This document shows positions 16,300 through 25,743 of a stretch of DNA of 64,000 bases, in pieces. Location: contig CAVWQS010000002.1 in assembly GCA_963757155.1 (NCBI GenBank), forward strand, positions 62,001-126,000. Direction: 5' to 3'. Made by a program: the position numbers and the translations under genes. The number at the start of each line of letters is the position of its first letter. Positions within the stretch are counted from its first letter, which is position 1. Origin of the DNA: DASXQK01 sp963757155. GTDB lineage: Bacteria > Pseudomonadota > Alphaproteobacteria > Dongiales > Dongiaceae. Below the pieces are notes generated by a model. The model had not been told where the DNA came from. It did not search any database and was given only the letters and a program-made list of their open reading frames with translations.

Positions 16300-17525
16300 T
16301 GTCCAAACCCGACAAGGCAAGAACGCCCCTGCTGACCCGCCGGCGCCTCCTGGTCCTGGGAGCGACCGGGCTCGTGATGGTGCCCGGCATCCGGATGGCG
16401 CTCGCCCGGGCGCCGACGGAGAATCGCGTGGTGGTGGTCGTGCTGCGCGGCGCCCTCGATGGGCTCGCCGCCGTGCCGCCCTATGGCGACAGGGACTACG
16501 CCGGCCAGCGCGGCAGCCTCGCCTTCGCCCCGCCCGGCGAGGCGGGAGGCTGCCTCGATCTCGACGGGCATTTCGGCCTGCATCCCGCCTTGAGCGACCT
16601 GCTCCCTCTCTGGCAGGCGCGCGAGCTCGCCGTCATCCATGCCGCGGCCACCTCCTATCGCGACCGCTCGCATTTCGACGGCCAGGACCTGCTGGAGACG
16701 GGCGGCACGGCCCATGCGCTCGCCGATGGCTGGCTCAATCGGGCGCTGGCGGCCATGCCGGGCGACGGCCGCGCGCTGGGTTTGGCCGTCGGCCCCGCCA
16801 CGCCGCTGATCCTGCGGGGGGCGGCCCGGACCGGCTCCTATGAACCGCAGCAGATCATCGCCCCGGCGAGTCCGGATTTCCTCAACCGTCTCGCCGATCT
16901 CTACCGGTCCGATCCCCTGTTCAATCAAGCCCTGGCGGAGGGGCTGCAGGCTCAGGCCCTGACCGATGAAGTGATGGGCAATCCCGGCAGCAAGCCTCTG
17001 CCAGGCGCGCAATATCTGATAGCGGCGGCGGAGGGGGTGGGGCGGCTGCTGGCCGATCCCCGCGGCCCCCGGGTCGCCGTGCTGGAGGCGCCGGGCTGGG
17101 ATACCCATGTCAATCAGGGCCTGGAGAAAGGCACGCTCGCCTTTGCGCTCAAGGGGCTGGGACAGAGCCTCGTCAAGCTGAAGCAAGCGCTCGGGCCCGC
17201 CTGGCAGCGCACCACAATCATCGCCGTCACGGAGTTCGGGCGCACCGTCGCCGTCAACGGCACCGCAGGGACCGACCACGGCACCGGCACCGTCGCCCTC
17301 CTCCTCGGCGGCAGGGTCGCGGGCGGTCGCGTCATCGCCGACTGGCCGGGCCTGGCGCCGAAGAATCTCTATCAGGGCCGCGACCTCGCCCCCACCTTCG
17401 ATCTGCGCGCTGCGCTGAAGACGCTCTGCCGGCAGCAGCTCGAGATCGACCCGACGACGGTGGAGAATCGGATCTTCCCCGACAGCCGCCATGCGCCGGC
17501 GCTGCCGAGCCTGTTGCGGGCCTAG
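16296..17525 (+). CDS. DUF1501 family secreted protein (Tat substrate)
   Basis: A 409-residue protein starting ATGATG with a 4-base overlap with the DUF1800 gene. A twin-arginine signal is visible (TRRRLLVLGATGLVMVPG, residues about 14-31, cleavage after MALA). The body carries DUF1501 features: VVVVLRGALDGLA, SHFDGQDLLETGG, GWDTHVNQG and TEFGRTVAVNGTAGTDHG, related to the alkaline phosphatase/sulfatase superfamily. The function is unknown; the pair with DUF1800 is conserved in many bacteria and is thought to work at or outside the cytoplasmic membrane. Confidence 0.87.
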   Translation: MMSKPDKARTPLLTRRRLLVLGATGLVMVPGIRMALARAPTENRVVVVVLRGALDGLAAVPPYGDRDYAGQRGSLAFAPPGEAGGCLDLDGHFGLHPALSDLLPLWQARELAVIHAAATSYRDRSHFDGQDLLETGGTAHALADGWLNRALAAMPGDGRALGLAVGPATPLILRGAARTGSYEPQQIIAPASPDFLNRLADLYRSDPLFNQALAEGLQAQALTDEVMGNPGSKPLPGAQYLIAAAEGVGRLLADPRGPRVAVLEAPGWDTHVNQGLEKGTLAFALKGLGQSLVKLKQALGPAWQRTTIIAVTEFGRTVAVNGTAGTDHGTGTVALLLGGRVAGGRVIADWPGLAPKNLYQGRDLAPTFDLRAALKTLCRQQLEIDPTTVENRIFPDSRHAPALPSLLRA

Positions 17526-17577
17526 AGCAAGATCGGGTCAGCTTGATCAAGCTGACCCGCGAACTCAGGCTCTAGGA
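17522..17577. terminator. Nested palindrome between convergent genes
   Basis: Bases 17535-17558 are a perfect 24-base palindrome (gggtcagcttga / tcaagctgaccc). Outside it, ctagagc (17522-17528) pairs with gctctag (17569-17575). The outer arms contain the stop codon of the DUF1501 gene and the stop of the reverse-strand gene at 17572. Probably a bidirectional terminator built from a dispersed repeat. Confidence 0.75.
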
Positions 17578-18053
17578 ACCGGGACAGGCTTTCAGGATCG
17601 CGGCATAGGCCTTGGGGAATTCTTCCAGGCTGTAGCGGTAGGGCTGAGCCGAGGCATCGCCGGAAAGCCGCAGGGTCAGATTCGATTCCCGCCGCAGCGC
17701 CTGGATGATCTTGGCGGCCTCGGCCTCGCTCGCGGCAAAATGCCCGCTCTCGCTCAGGCCCGACGCTCTCGCTCGGCGCCAGCGCGAAGCTCGCGGTGCC
17801 GATCTCGAGCAGCACGGCGCTGACGCCCGGATGATCCGACAGGGCGACCGAGACATCCTTGGGCGGCTCGACGCGGAGCGCAATGCCGGCTTGGGAGACA
17901 TCATTGGCGGCAGCAGAAGCCGCATTGATCGAGGCCGACGCAGACGCCGCGCACCGACCATTCCTTCTGTTCCAGGATCGTCATGGGCTCCTGCGCGGCC
18001 GCCGGCAGCATCGGCAGGAGCAGCCAGGCCAGCAGGATCAGGCGGTAGCGCAT
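17572..18053 (-). pseudogene. Secreted hypothetical protein, two apparent +1 frame breaks
   Basis: Starts at 18053 with a clear signal peptide (MRYRLILLAWLLLPMLPAAA, then QEP). The reading frame shifts +1 near 17950 to continue as SINAASAAANDVSQAG, then IALRVEPPKDVSVAL and VLLEIGTASFALAPSESV, and +1 again near 17758 to SGHFAASEAEAAKIIQAL, ending KAYAAILKACPGS. Stitched together it is about 160 residues. I do not recognise the family; the C-terminal part has the feel of small periplasmic proteins that compare stress or invasion-locus-B-like domains, but this is weak. Listed as broken because two single-base breaks are seen. Confidence 0.5.
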
Positions 18054-18068
18054 GGCGGCCTCCTTGCC

Positions 18069-20865
18069 CTAACCCGCGATGGCGATCTCGATGGGCGCGT
18101 TGGTCGCCTGGGGTCCCGGCGCCGGCAAAGGCTCGGCCAGCACGGTCATCAGCCTCTCGCGGATCGCCTTCAGCCGCCGCTCGTCGTCGATCTTCAGCCC
18201 GAAATGATCCTTGACGTAGAAGACGTCGACGGCGCGCGCCCCGAAGGTCGAGACCTTGGCATTGGCGATCTGCAGCTTGAGGTCGGCCAGCGCGCGGGTC
18301 AGGCGGTGGAGCAGGCCCTTGCGGTCGCGCCCGTTCACCTCGATCACGGTGAAGGCGGCGCTGGCGCGGTTGTCGATCAGCACCCGGGGGATGACCGGGA
18401 AGAGCTCGGCGCGGCTGGGCAGGGCCGGCGGGGGAATGGCGATGTCCCTGGTTCCTTCGCCGGGGGAATCGGTGATGACATGCTCGATGGTGGCGGCGAG
18501 CCGGGCGAGCTTGTCGGGCCGCTCGAAGGCGCCCCCGGCATCCTGGATGGTGAAGCTGTCCAGCGCCTTGCCGTTGGTCAGGGTGAAGATGCGGGCATCG
18601 ACGATATCGGCACCGGCGAGCGCAAAGGCACCGGCGAGATCGGAGAAGAGGCCGAGACGGTCGGCGGCATAGACCGTGACCTCGGTCGAGCCGCGCGGCG
18701 GATCGACCCGGGTCTCGATGGCGAGCGGCGCGCCCTCCTCCTCGGCCCGGCGCACGAGCCGGGCCTGGCGGGCCAGCGCCGGGGCGTCATAGGCCAGCCA
18801 ATAGGCCGCGGGGCCGCGGGCGAAATGGCGCTCGATCTCCGCCTCGTCCCAATCGGCGAGCTCCTGGCGGAGTGCCGCCATGGCCGCGGCGGCGCGGATC
18901 TCCACCCCCGCCGAAGAGAGGCCGCCGGAGAGCTCCTCGGCCGTCCGCCAATAGAGCTCGCGCAGCAGCACGGCCTTCCAATTGTTCCAGGTCTTGGGCC
19001 CCACGGCGCGGATATCGGCGACGGTCAGCACCAGCAGCAGGCGCAGGCGCTCCAGCGATTGCACCTGGGCCGCGAAGGTGGCGATGGTCTGGGGATCGTC
19101 GAGGTCGCGCTTGAAGGCGGTATTGCTCATCAGCAGATGATAGCGAACCAGCCAGGCGACCTGCTCCGTCTCCTCCTCGCTGAGGCCGAGCCGCGGGCAA
19201 AGGCGCAAGGCGAGATCGGCCCCCAGCTCCGAGTGATCGCCGCCGCGCCCCTTGGCGATGTCATGCAGCAGCACCGCGAGATAGAGCACCCGGCGCGACA
19301 GCACCTCATGCACCACCGTCGAGGCGATGGGCGCCTCTTCCGTCAGCTCGCCCTGCTCGATCTTGTGCAGCATGCCGATGGCGAAGATGGTGTGCTCGTC
19401 CACCGTATAGTGGTGGTACATGTCGTATTGCATCTGGGCGACGACGCGCCCGAAATCCGGAATGAAGCGGCCGAAGACGCCGGCCTCGTTCAGCCGGCGC
19501 AAGGTGATCTCCGGACCCTTGGGCGAGGTCAGCATGGCCAGGAACAGGCGATTGGCCTCGGGATCGCTGCGCAGCTGCTTCACCAGCTTCAGATGGCGCG
19601 TGACCAGGCGCAAGGCCGTGGGGTGGATGTCGAGGTCCCGGCGCTGGGCCACCTCGAACAGCCGCAGGATATTGATGGGCTGGCTGGTGAACAGCTCGGG
19701 GTCCGGCACGTTGAGGCGGTCGCCCTCGACGGCGAAGCCCTCGATCTCGCGCCGGCGCAGCCCGATGCCGGGGAAGGCCAGGCTGGGCAGCCTGAGGAAA
19801 GGCCGGCGCTGATGGGCCGCCTCGATGGCGGCACAGAAGATGCGGGTGAGATCGCCGACGCTCTTGGCGATCAGGAAATAATGCTTCATCAGCCGTTCGA
19901 CGCCGCAGCGTCCCGGCATGGTCGGTATAGCCCATGCGGCGCGCCAGCTCGGGCTGGAGGTCGAAGGTCAGGCGCTCCTCCGCCCGTCCGGCGAGATAAT
20001 GCAGATGGCAGCGCACGGTCCAGAGGAAGGCCGCGGCCTTCTCGAAGGTCGCAACCTCGGCGGCGCTCAGCACCCCGCGCTCGACCAGAGCGGAGACCTC
20101 GTCCACCTGATAGAGATATTTGGCGATCCAGTAGAGGGTATGGAGGTCGCGCAAGCCCCCCTTGCCCTCCTTGATATTGGGCTCCAGCGTGTAGCGCGAA
20201 TTGCCGGTGCGCTTGTGGCGCTGGTCGCGCTCGGCAAGCTTGGCCTCGACGAAATCCAGGCCGTTGCCGGTGGCGACCTCGCGCCGGAAGCGGCGCTTCA
20301 GCTCCTGGAACAGCTTGGTATCGCCCCAGAGGAATTGGGATTCCAGCAGCCCGGTGCGGATGGTCATATCCGCCTTGGCCTGGCGGATGCACTCGTCCAC
20401 CGAGCGCGTGGCATGGCCGACCTTCAGGCCCAGATCCCAGAGGCGGTAGAGCATGAACTCCACCACCTGCTCGCCATGGGGCGTCAGCTTGTAGGGCAGC
20501 AGGAAGAGGAGATCGATGTCCGAAGCAGGGGCGAGCTCGCCGCGGCCATAGCCGCCGACCGCCACCAGGGCCAGATGCTCGCCGGCGCTGGGATTGGCCA
20601 GCGGGAAGACCTGCTGGGTCGTGTAGTCGTAAAGGGTGCGGATCAGCTGATCCATCAGGAAGCAGGTCTCGTGCCCGACCCGGAGCCCCGCATCCTCCGC
20701 CCGGGCCTCGGCCTCGAAGCGCCGGCGGATCTCCGCCCTTCCCTGGGCCAGCGCCCGCTTCAGCACCTCCAGAAGTGCCGCATCGCTCTGCGCCCCCGCA
20801 TCAGCGAGGCTGGTGGAGAGGCGCCGGCGGTCGATGACGGCGCGCTGATCGCGGATGGTCTCCAT
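18069..20865 (-). CDS. glnD: Bifunctional uridylyltransferase / uridylyl-removing enzyme GlnD, one +1 frame break
   Basis: About 932 residues after repair, the normal GlnD length. It modifies PII proteins in response to glutamine and so controls nitrogen assimilation. Domains in order: nucleotidyltransferase with GGYGRGE (104-110) and DIDLL (116-120); PII-UTase linker (FLWTVRCHLHYLAGRAEERL); HD domain with LLHDIAKGRGGDHSELG; two C-terminal ACT domains (TVYAADRLGLFSDLAGAF and VNGRDRKGLLHRLTRALADL). The frame breaks near 19907, inside MGYTDHAGT-x-GVERLMKHY, where removing one base restores the conserved sequence. An inactive glnD is unlikely, so a read error is favoured. Downstream of it on the same strand is the secreted hypothetical. 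Confidence 0.92.
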
Positions 20866-21004
20866 GGCACCGCATCATATGGTATCCAGGGGCCCTGTTG
20901 TAAGCGGGCTTCGGGAGCAAGCGATGGCCGAGAGTTTCGATTTGCGGGTTATCTGGGCGCCCTTCGGCGCCTTCTTCCGGGCCGGCGCGCTGAGAGGCGC
21001 TCGC

Positions 21005-21514
21005 ATGATCCGCGCCGCTCGATACCTCCTGTTGACCGCCCTCCTGCTGCCGGCGGCCTGCGCCGCCGAGAAGCCCGTCCAGCTCAGCAGCGCGCCGCCG
21101 CCGCTGGAGACCGGATTCCTCTCGCCGGATATGGTCGAGGTCACGCTGCGCGACCCTCAGCCGGTCGTGGCCGCCGCTCTCATCGATCCTGAGGGCCATG
21201 TTTTTCCGGTCGGTCCGATCGCTCATGCGCGGGAGAGCGAAGCACCGTCGGAGGGCATTCCGCCGCAGGTCGAGCTCGGCGCCTCCGGCGGCTCCGGCGG
21301 CCTCGATACCGCCGGCATCGGCGTCGGCTTTCCCGTTTTCGGCAGCGCCGGAACGCCCGCCGGCTCGGTGATGGTGAGCCGCTTCACCATCCGCATCGCC
21401 GATATGGAGGCCTATCGCGCGAGTTGGCAGAGGTGGAAATTCCATCTCACGCTGGGAAGCACCAAGAGCAACCAGCGCGACATCGAATTCCTCGGCCCTC
21501 GCCCGCCGGAATAG
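21005..21514 (+). CDS. Probable lipoprotein of unknown function
   Basis: A 169-residue protein beginning MIRAARYLLLTALLLPAAC, a hydrophobic signal followed by Cys in a near-lipobox (PAAC; the -3 Pro is not ideal). The mature part has no domain I recognise; it contains a Gly/Ser-rich stretch (ASGGSGGLDTAGIGVG) and a conserved-looking end (RFTIRIADMEAYRASWQRWKF). In-frame ATGs at 20855 and 20924 lie upstream but would bury the signal. It is divergent from glnD. No functional context. Confidence 0.6.
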   Translation: MIRAARYLLLTALLLPAACAAEKPVQLSSAPPPLETGFLSPDMVEVTLRDPQPVVAAALIDPEGHVFPVGPIAHARESEAPSEGIPPQVELGASGGSGGLDTAGIGVGFPVFGSAGTPAGSVMVSRFTIRIADMEAYRASWQRWKFHLTLGSTKSNQRDIEFLGPRPPE

Positions 21515-21534
21515 GTTTTCCCGGCGGTCCGATC

Positions 21535-21606
21535 TGCTTCTGCAGGGAATTTGCAGTGACTCTCCCGTACGAACCTTAAACTTACAGTATATACGCAAAA
21601 CGCGTA
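21535..21606 (+). repeat. Copy 1 of a two-part intergenic repeat
   Basis: Bases 21535-21556 (tgcttctgcagggaatttgc, then ag) are identical to 60262-60283. About 28 bases further on, cagtatatacgcaaa at 21585-21599 resembles cagtgtatacgtaaa at 60307-60321. The same two modules in the same order and similar spacing at two distant loci indicate a dispersed element. Confidence 0.65.
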
Positions 21607-21620
21607 TTCGTCAAATGCCC

Positions 21621-22790
21621 TTATAGACTCTCCGCATATCGGGCGATGCGCCGGCCGGCCTCCTCGAGCTCGGCATCGGGGGCGCCGAGGTTGATGCGGA
21701 CGTAGTTCGCGAGCTGCGGCCCGAAGGCGGTGCCGGGAAGCAGGGCCACCTTCTCGGCCTCGAGCAGGCCGAAGGCGAAATCCTGGGCGTTCTTGCCGGT
21801 GCGGCCGACATCGACCATCAGGAACATGCCGGCCTCGGGCCGGTCGACGGCGAGCGTGGGCACCTGGGCCAACTGGCGATGCAGGAGATCGCGCCGGCGG
21901 CGATAGGCCAGGCGCATCTTCTCCAGCGCCTCATGATCCTCCTCCAGCGCGACGATGGCCGCATCCTGGATGAAACCCGGCGAGCCGTAGAGCATGCAGA
22001 GCGCCAGATCGCCCAGATGATGCATCAGCGCCTCGGGCCCGATCGCCCAGCCGAGACGCCAGCCGGTCATGGCATGGGATTTCGACAGGCTGTCGATGGT
22101 GACGGTGCGCTCCGCCATGCCCGGCAGGCCGGCGGGGCTGATGTGATCGCCCTCGAAGACGAGGGAGCCATAGACCTCGTCGGAGATGAGCCAGAGATCG
22201 TGGCGCCGGCAGAGCTCGGCCAGGGCCTCCATCTCGGCGCGGCGGATGACGGCCCCGGTCGGGTTATGCGGGCTGTTGATCAGCACGGCGCGGGTCGCAG
22301 GTCCGATGGCGGCGGCGACATCGGCCGCCTGGAGGCGGAAGCCATGCTCGGGCCGGAGCGCCACGGGACGGATCGCCGCCCCGCTGGCGCCGATGGCCGC
22401 CTCATAGGTCACATACATCGGCTCCGGCACGATGATCTCCTCGCCCTGATCGAGGAGGCAGAGCAAGGCGGCGAAGAGGGCGCATTGGGCCCCGGCCAGC
22501 ACGACCACATTCTCCGGCCCGACGGCGACGCCCATGCGCGCCGCCTGCCGCCGCGCGATGGCCGCGCGCAACGGCGGATCCCCGACGATGCCGGTGTAAT
22601 GGGTGCGGCCGCGATCGAGAGAGGCCTTGGCCGCCTCGACGATGGGCCGCGGGGTGTCGAAATCCGGCTCGCCCACGGAGAGGACGATGATCTGCTCGCC
22701 GGCGCGCCGCCGGCGCATGGCCTCGGAATGCACGGCCCAGGCGCGCGCGCCTTCGCCGCCGATGCGCTCTGTCAGACGGGAGAATTTCAT
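21621..22790 (-). CDS. Class I/II aminotransferase, arginine:pyruvate transaminase-like (AruH type)
   Basis: A 389-residue fold-type I PLP enzyme. The ATG at 22790 gives MKFSRLTERIGGEGARAWAVH, the standard AruH-like opening; 84 upstream residues in frame look non-coding. Seen: IIVLSVGEPDFDTP, NSPHNPTGAVI, LWLISDEVYG (Asp binding the pyridine N) and the Schiff-base Lys in SLSKSHAMTGWRLGW. AruH converts L-arginine and pyruvate to 5-guanidino-2-oxopentanoate and alanine; the real amino donor here is not certain. It stands alone on this strand. Confidence 0.85.
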   Translation of the reverse strand: MKFSRLTERIGGEGARAWAVHSEAMRRRRAGEQIIVLSVGEPDFDTPRPIVEAAKASLDRGRTHYTGIVGDPPLRAAIARRQAARMGVAVGPENVVVLAGAQCALFAALLCLLDQGEEIIVPEPMYVTYEAAIGASGAAIRPVALRPEHGFRLQAADVAAAIGPATRAVLINSPHNPTGAVIRRAEMEALAELCRRHDLWLISDEVYGSLVFEGDHISPAGLPGMAERTVTIDSLSKSHAMTGWRLGWAIGPEALMHHLGDLALCMLYGSPGFIQDAAIVALEEDHEALEKMRLAYRRRRDLLHRQLAQVPTLAVDRPEAGMFLMVDVGRTGKNAQDFAFGLLEAEKVALLPGTAFGPQLANYVRINLGAPDAELEEAGRRIARYAESL

Positions 22791-23100
22791 GGCGCGCGGT
22801 ATAGCGCGGCCCGAACCGTTTCGTCCATCGCCGGCTGGAGAAACCTGCCCGCTTTCACCCGCAGATTGCGCGGGCCGCTTCTGGTTGGGTGGCGCATCCG
22901 ATGCGGCCGGCGACGCAACCTTCGCTGGTTCGACTGTCCCCTGTGGTCTTTCGTGGGTTATTTCCAACAAAATCTTGCCACGACGATACTTTCCGCCCGG
23001 GTGTACCCTCTCTTGCGTTGCTTGTGAGATCGCGGATTGCATCGTCCTGAACCGGCCATAGCGACACGAACCAATTCGCCGGGTCGCGGCACCTCAAAAG
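22791..23100. other. Intergenic region, no feature recognised
   Basis: 310 bases between divergent genes. No repeat, RNA gene or credible reading frame stands out. It should hold promoters for both neighbours, but none was confidently assigned. Confidence 0.5.
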
Positions 23101-24960
23101 TTGCGGTGCCTTGTGCTTGGCTCAATTCATCAAGCGGGCTTGTCATCAACCGGATGGGAAGCGCACTTGTCGATCTTCGGCCAAGACTCTCTGATCGCCA
23201 CACCCGCCCGACCTGGAGCATGGCTAACCAGGATTTCGGAGGTGGGTTATATCCCGGCGGCGATCCTGTTCCTCGCCTTCTGCGGATGGAAGTTCACGCT
23301 CGGTCTGGAGCATGTGCTGGACCTGCGGCTGGGTGACGAAACCAAATATCTCAGCTACGCGCTCGGCTATGCCTCGCCGTCAGACCCTGCCGAATGGTCG
23401 CCCCTCTATGTCGATCTGTATCGGCTCGAGCACTTCCTCGTGCGCGATCCCATCGATCTGTATTTTTTCCATCAACGGCTGATCGCGGCTCTCCTGCCGA
23501 TCTGCATGTTTGTATATTTTGCCTGTCGACGCGTTCCGACCACCCTGGCGATCGCAAGCGCCACCTATCTCATGATTTCGGCGGCGAATTTGCCGGTTGA
23601 GCCGAAGACGATGCATCTCGCGCTCTCCGTCATGTTTCTCTTTATTTCGATCTTCGTCTGTCTTGGCGAGCATCCCGCCCGATGGGCCCTGATGCTTGCG
23701 GGCGCCGCGCTCTTGTCGCTCGTGCGGCCCGAATATGCGATCGCGTTGATCGGCTTTGTCCTATATGCGGCCTATCTGATAGCCGCAACGCGTGCCAGGG
23801 ATCGATCGCTCCTGCTGCATCTCGCCATCGGTTCGATTCTTGTGGCCTTGCTCTACGCCCATTACGGGTTCCCGATGTACGGCGGCAGAAGCGTCTTCGC
23901 CTTCGCGCAGCATTTCGCGTTGAACTACAGCGCCTGGAACCACTTGGCGCAGGATCCATGGTCGAGCGACTATCAGCAGATTTTCAACTCGGTCTTCCCT
24001 CACGCCTCCTCCATCTTCGGCGCTTTGATCGCCAATCCCTCAGCGTTCTCCCATCATCTCCTGTCGAACCTCATACATATTCCCGTGATGCTCGCAGGAT
24101 TGTTCTTCGGGCATTTCAACTTCATCCTTCCCCGCTTCAAGCTCTACACCTGGGCCGAAGCGATCTTGCTCCTGGCGGCACTCGCCGCTTTCGTCATTTT
24201 CCATCGCGCACGCGGCTCACCTTCGCTTGATCTGTCCTTGCGGCCCTCGGATGGAGGGTACCTGGGCCATGCCTCGGCAATCTTCGCCAGGATCTTGCGT
24301 TCATTGCCGGAGGCAATTTGCCTGATCATCTTTCAGCTGCCCTTCGCCTTGATGATGCTGATCCTCTATCCGCGGAATCACTATGTGCTGGGGTTCGGCG
24401 CCATCCTGTTTGCCCTGGCGGTCGTCCTCCTGAGCCGACGCCTCCGCGGCCGGGGAACACGCGCCAATGGTCTCGTCGTGGCAGCCGTCCTTTCCGTCAT
24501 CGTTCCCAACCTGGGCGCCGTGGGGGCCAGGGTCGACGCTACGATGGGTGAGTGGTCGGTCGTGCCTCGGCCGGCGCTGCAGACGGCATATTTCCTGCGG
24601 CGGCTGGAGATCAAGTCGATGGTCCGAGTCTGCAGTTCGGTGACGCCAACCGCGGGGATCTATGCGGGCGGCAATTTTGAATCGGTTTCTGCCTTGGACA
24701 AGCATCAGGATCTTGCCGGCTTCCTGAAAGCCGACGGCATCGGAATCCTCGTGGACGACGATCGAATGCGCCAGAGTCCCGCGTTCTACGAGGATCCGGC
24801 GTGGCAGATCTTTCAAACGACTCCCGGGAAATTCGGGTTTGCCGCGCATGATTTACCGGACAGCGGCGGGACCGTCGTTTTCGTAAGGGAAGATCTCGCC
24901 CCGGCGGAGCGTCTGGGCCCTATTCCATGGTCGCCTTATTCGGGATTACCCTCTCGTTGA
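23101..24960 (+). CDS. Multi-pass membrane protein, GT-C glycosyltransferase-like
   Basis: Up to 619 residues with about ten hydrophobic segments across 48-460 and a soluble C-terminal region (about 490-619). LGDETKYLSYAL follows the first membrane helix; an acidic pair in this first loop is where GT-C enzymes (ArnT/PMT-like, using lipid-linked sugars) carry their catalytic Asp, so a glycosyltransferase role is suggested. HHLLSNLIHIPVMLAGLFFGH and the FQLPFALMML / YPRNHYVLGF segments recall loops of the same superfamily. The start is uncertain: TTG at 23101 gives the longest form, GTG at 23242 with aggat upstream places the first helix at the N-terminus. Base composition appears less GC-rich than its neighbours. 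No polysaccharide genes flank it. Confidence 0.6.
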   Translation: MRCLVLGSIHQAGLSSTGWEAHLSIFGQDSLIATPARPGAWLTRISEVGYIPAAILFLAFCGWKFTLGLEHVLDLRLGDETKYLSYALGYASPSDPAEWSPLYVDLYRLEHFLVRDPIDLYFFHQRLIAALLPICMFVYFACRRVPTTLAIASATYLMISAANLPVEPKTMHLALSVMFLFISIFVCLGEHPARWALMLAGAALLSLVRPEYAIALIGFVLYAAYLIAATRARDRSLLLHLAIGSILVALLYAHYGFPMYGGRSVFAFAQHFALNYSAWNHLAQDPWSSDYQQIFNSVFPHASSIFGALIANPSAFSHHLLSNLIHIPVMLAGLFFGHFNFILPRFKLYTWAEAILLLAALAAFVIFHRARGSPSLDLSLRPSDGGYLGHASAIFARILRSLPEAICLIIFQLPFALMMLILYPRNHYVLGFGAILFALAVVLLSRRLRGRGTRANGLVVAAVLSVIVPNLGAVGARVDATMGEWSVVPRPALQTAYFLRRLEIKSMVRVCSSVTPTAGIYAGGNFESVSALDKHQDLAGFLKADGIGILVDDDRMRQSPAFYEDPAWQIFQTTPGKFGFAAHDLPDSGGTVVFVREDLAPAERLGPIPWSPYSGLPSR

Positions 24961-25012
24961 CCATCCCGGAATGAAGATGCACCGGAATGTCAACGTTTTG
25001 GCCAGCCATGTC

Positions 25013-25672
25013 TTATGAACCTCTACGTCGCGGAATCTGAGCTCTCGGCGATCGTGAGATCCGCGCCGCTGCCGGTTCGTCCGCGGTATTGCCGTCATCG
25101 GGTGAATCTGCAACCGCGGCCGGATCAGCGGCCTCATCCTTCGCTGGAAGACCGGGCGTTTCGGTGCCCCAGCCTGGCACCGGGATGGTTACGGTCGAAT
25201 CTTCGATGCGCACGTCGCCGAACAGCGCTTCGACCACCGCGTAATCACGATGCGGGCGGATACCCAGCGCCTGTGCCCTTGCGACGGCCTCATGCAGCAG
25301 CTTGCGCGCGTCCGCGGGCTCGATCGCGACCAGAGCGCCGCTCTCGGCCACCATCGCGTAGAATCGATCCAGCTCCGGCCCGTCGATGGGGCGGAAGACG
25401 ACATCTTTGATGCCGTAATGAGCGTCGAGCAGGAAGCCGCCCATGGAAAGTGCGCCTTCCGCACTCTCGCGCACCAGGATCAGCATGCCGAAGCCGAGCC
25501 TGCTCAAGCTGTCCTGCAGGGCGCAGCGCATAATTCTTCCGGCGGTGGCGCGCCGCACGCGCTCGACGAGCGAGCCGCCCGTCGCGGCGATCTCGGTCTT
25601 GCGCTTGCCGGCCACGATCGCCTTGCGGCGTTGAGCCTTGGCGGCGCGCTTCTGAGCGATGTTCGATCCCAT
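25013..25672 (-). CDS. Conserved hypothetical protein
   Basis: 219 residues. A basic N-terminus (QKRAAKAQRRKAIVAGKRK), then a compact domain with IKDVVFRPIDGPELDRFY, PADARKLLHEAVARAQALG and IRPHRDYAVVEALFGDVRI. The GxKD...ARKL...LGxxPHxDY pattern resembles a family of uncharacterised bacterial proteins I have seen without a function. The C-terminal 55 residues are acidic then basic and look disordered. It is transcribed with mutS orientation, convergent with the membrane protein upstream. No function is proposed. Confidence 0.6.
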   Translation of the reverse strand: MGSNIAQKRAAKAQRRKAIVAGKRKTEIAATGGSLVERVRRATAGRIMRCALQDSLSRLGFGMLILVRESAEGALSMGGFLLDAHYGIKDVVFRPIDGPELDRFYAMVAESGALVAIEPADARKLLHEAVARAQALGIRPHRDYAVVEALFGDVRIEDSTVTIPVPGWGTETPGLPAKDEAADPAAVADSPDDGNTADEPAAARISRSPRAQIPRRRGS

Positions 25673-25743
25673 GATGCTTCCGTGATGGTGAGAGAAACGC
25701 GACGAGGAGAATACTGTCCCTAATCGTCAGAGAGAGCGCGACC

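Noticed and set aside
14826..17525. DUF1800-DUF1501 pair as a novel system
   Set aside because: This pair is widespread and already known as a conserved neighbourhood, though its function is open.
17859..20174. A 771-residue forward frame opposite glnD
   Set aside because: Low-complexity Gln/Gly/Arg composition and no motif; glnD on the other strand is unmistakable.
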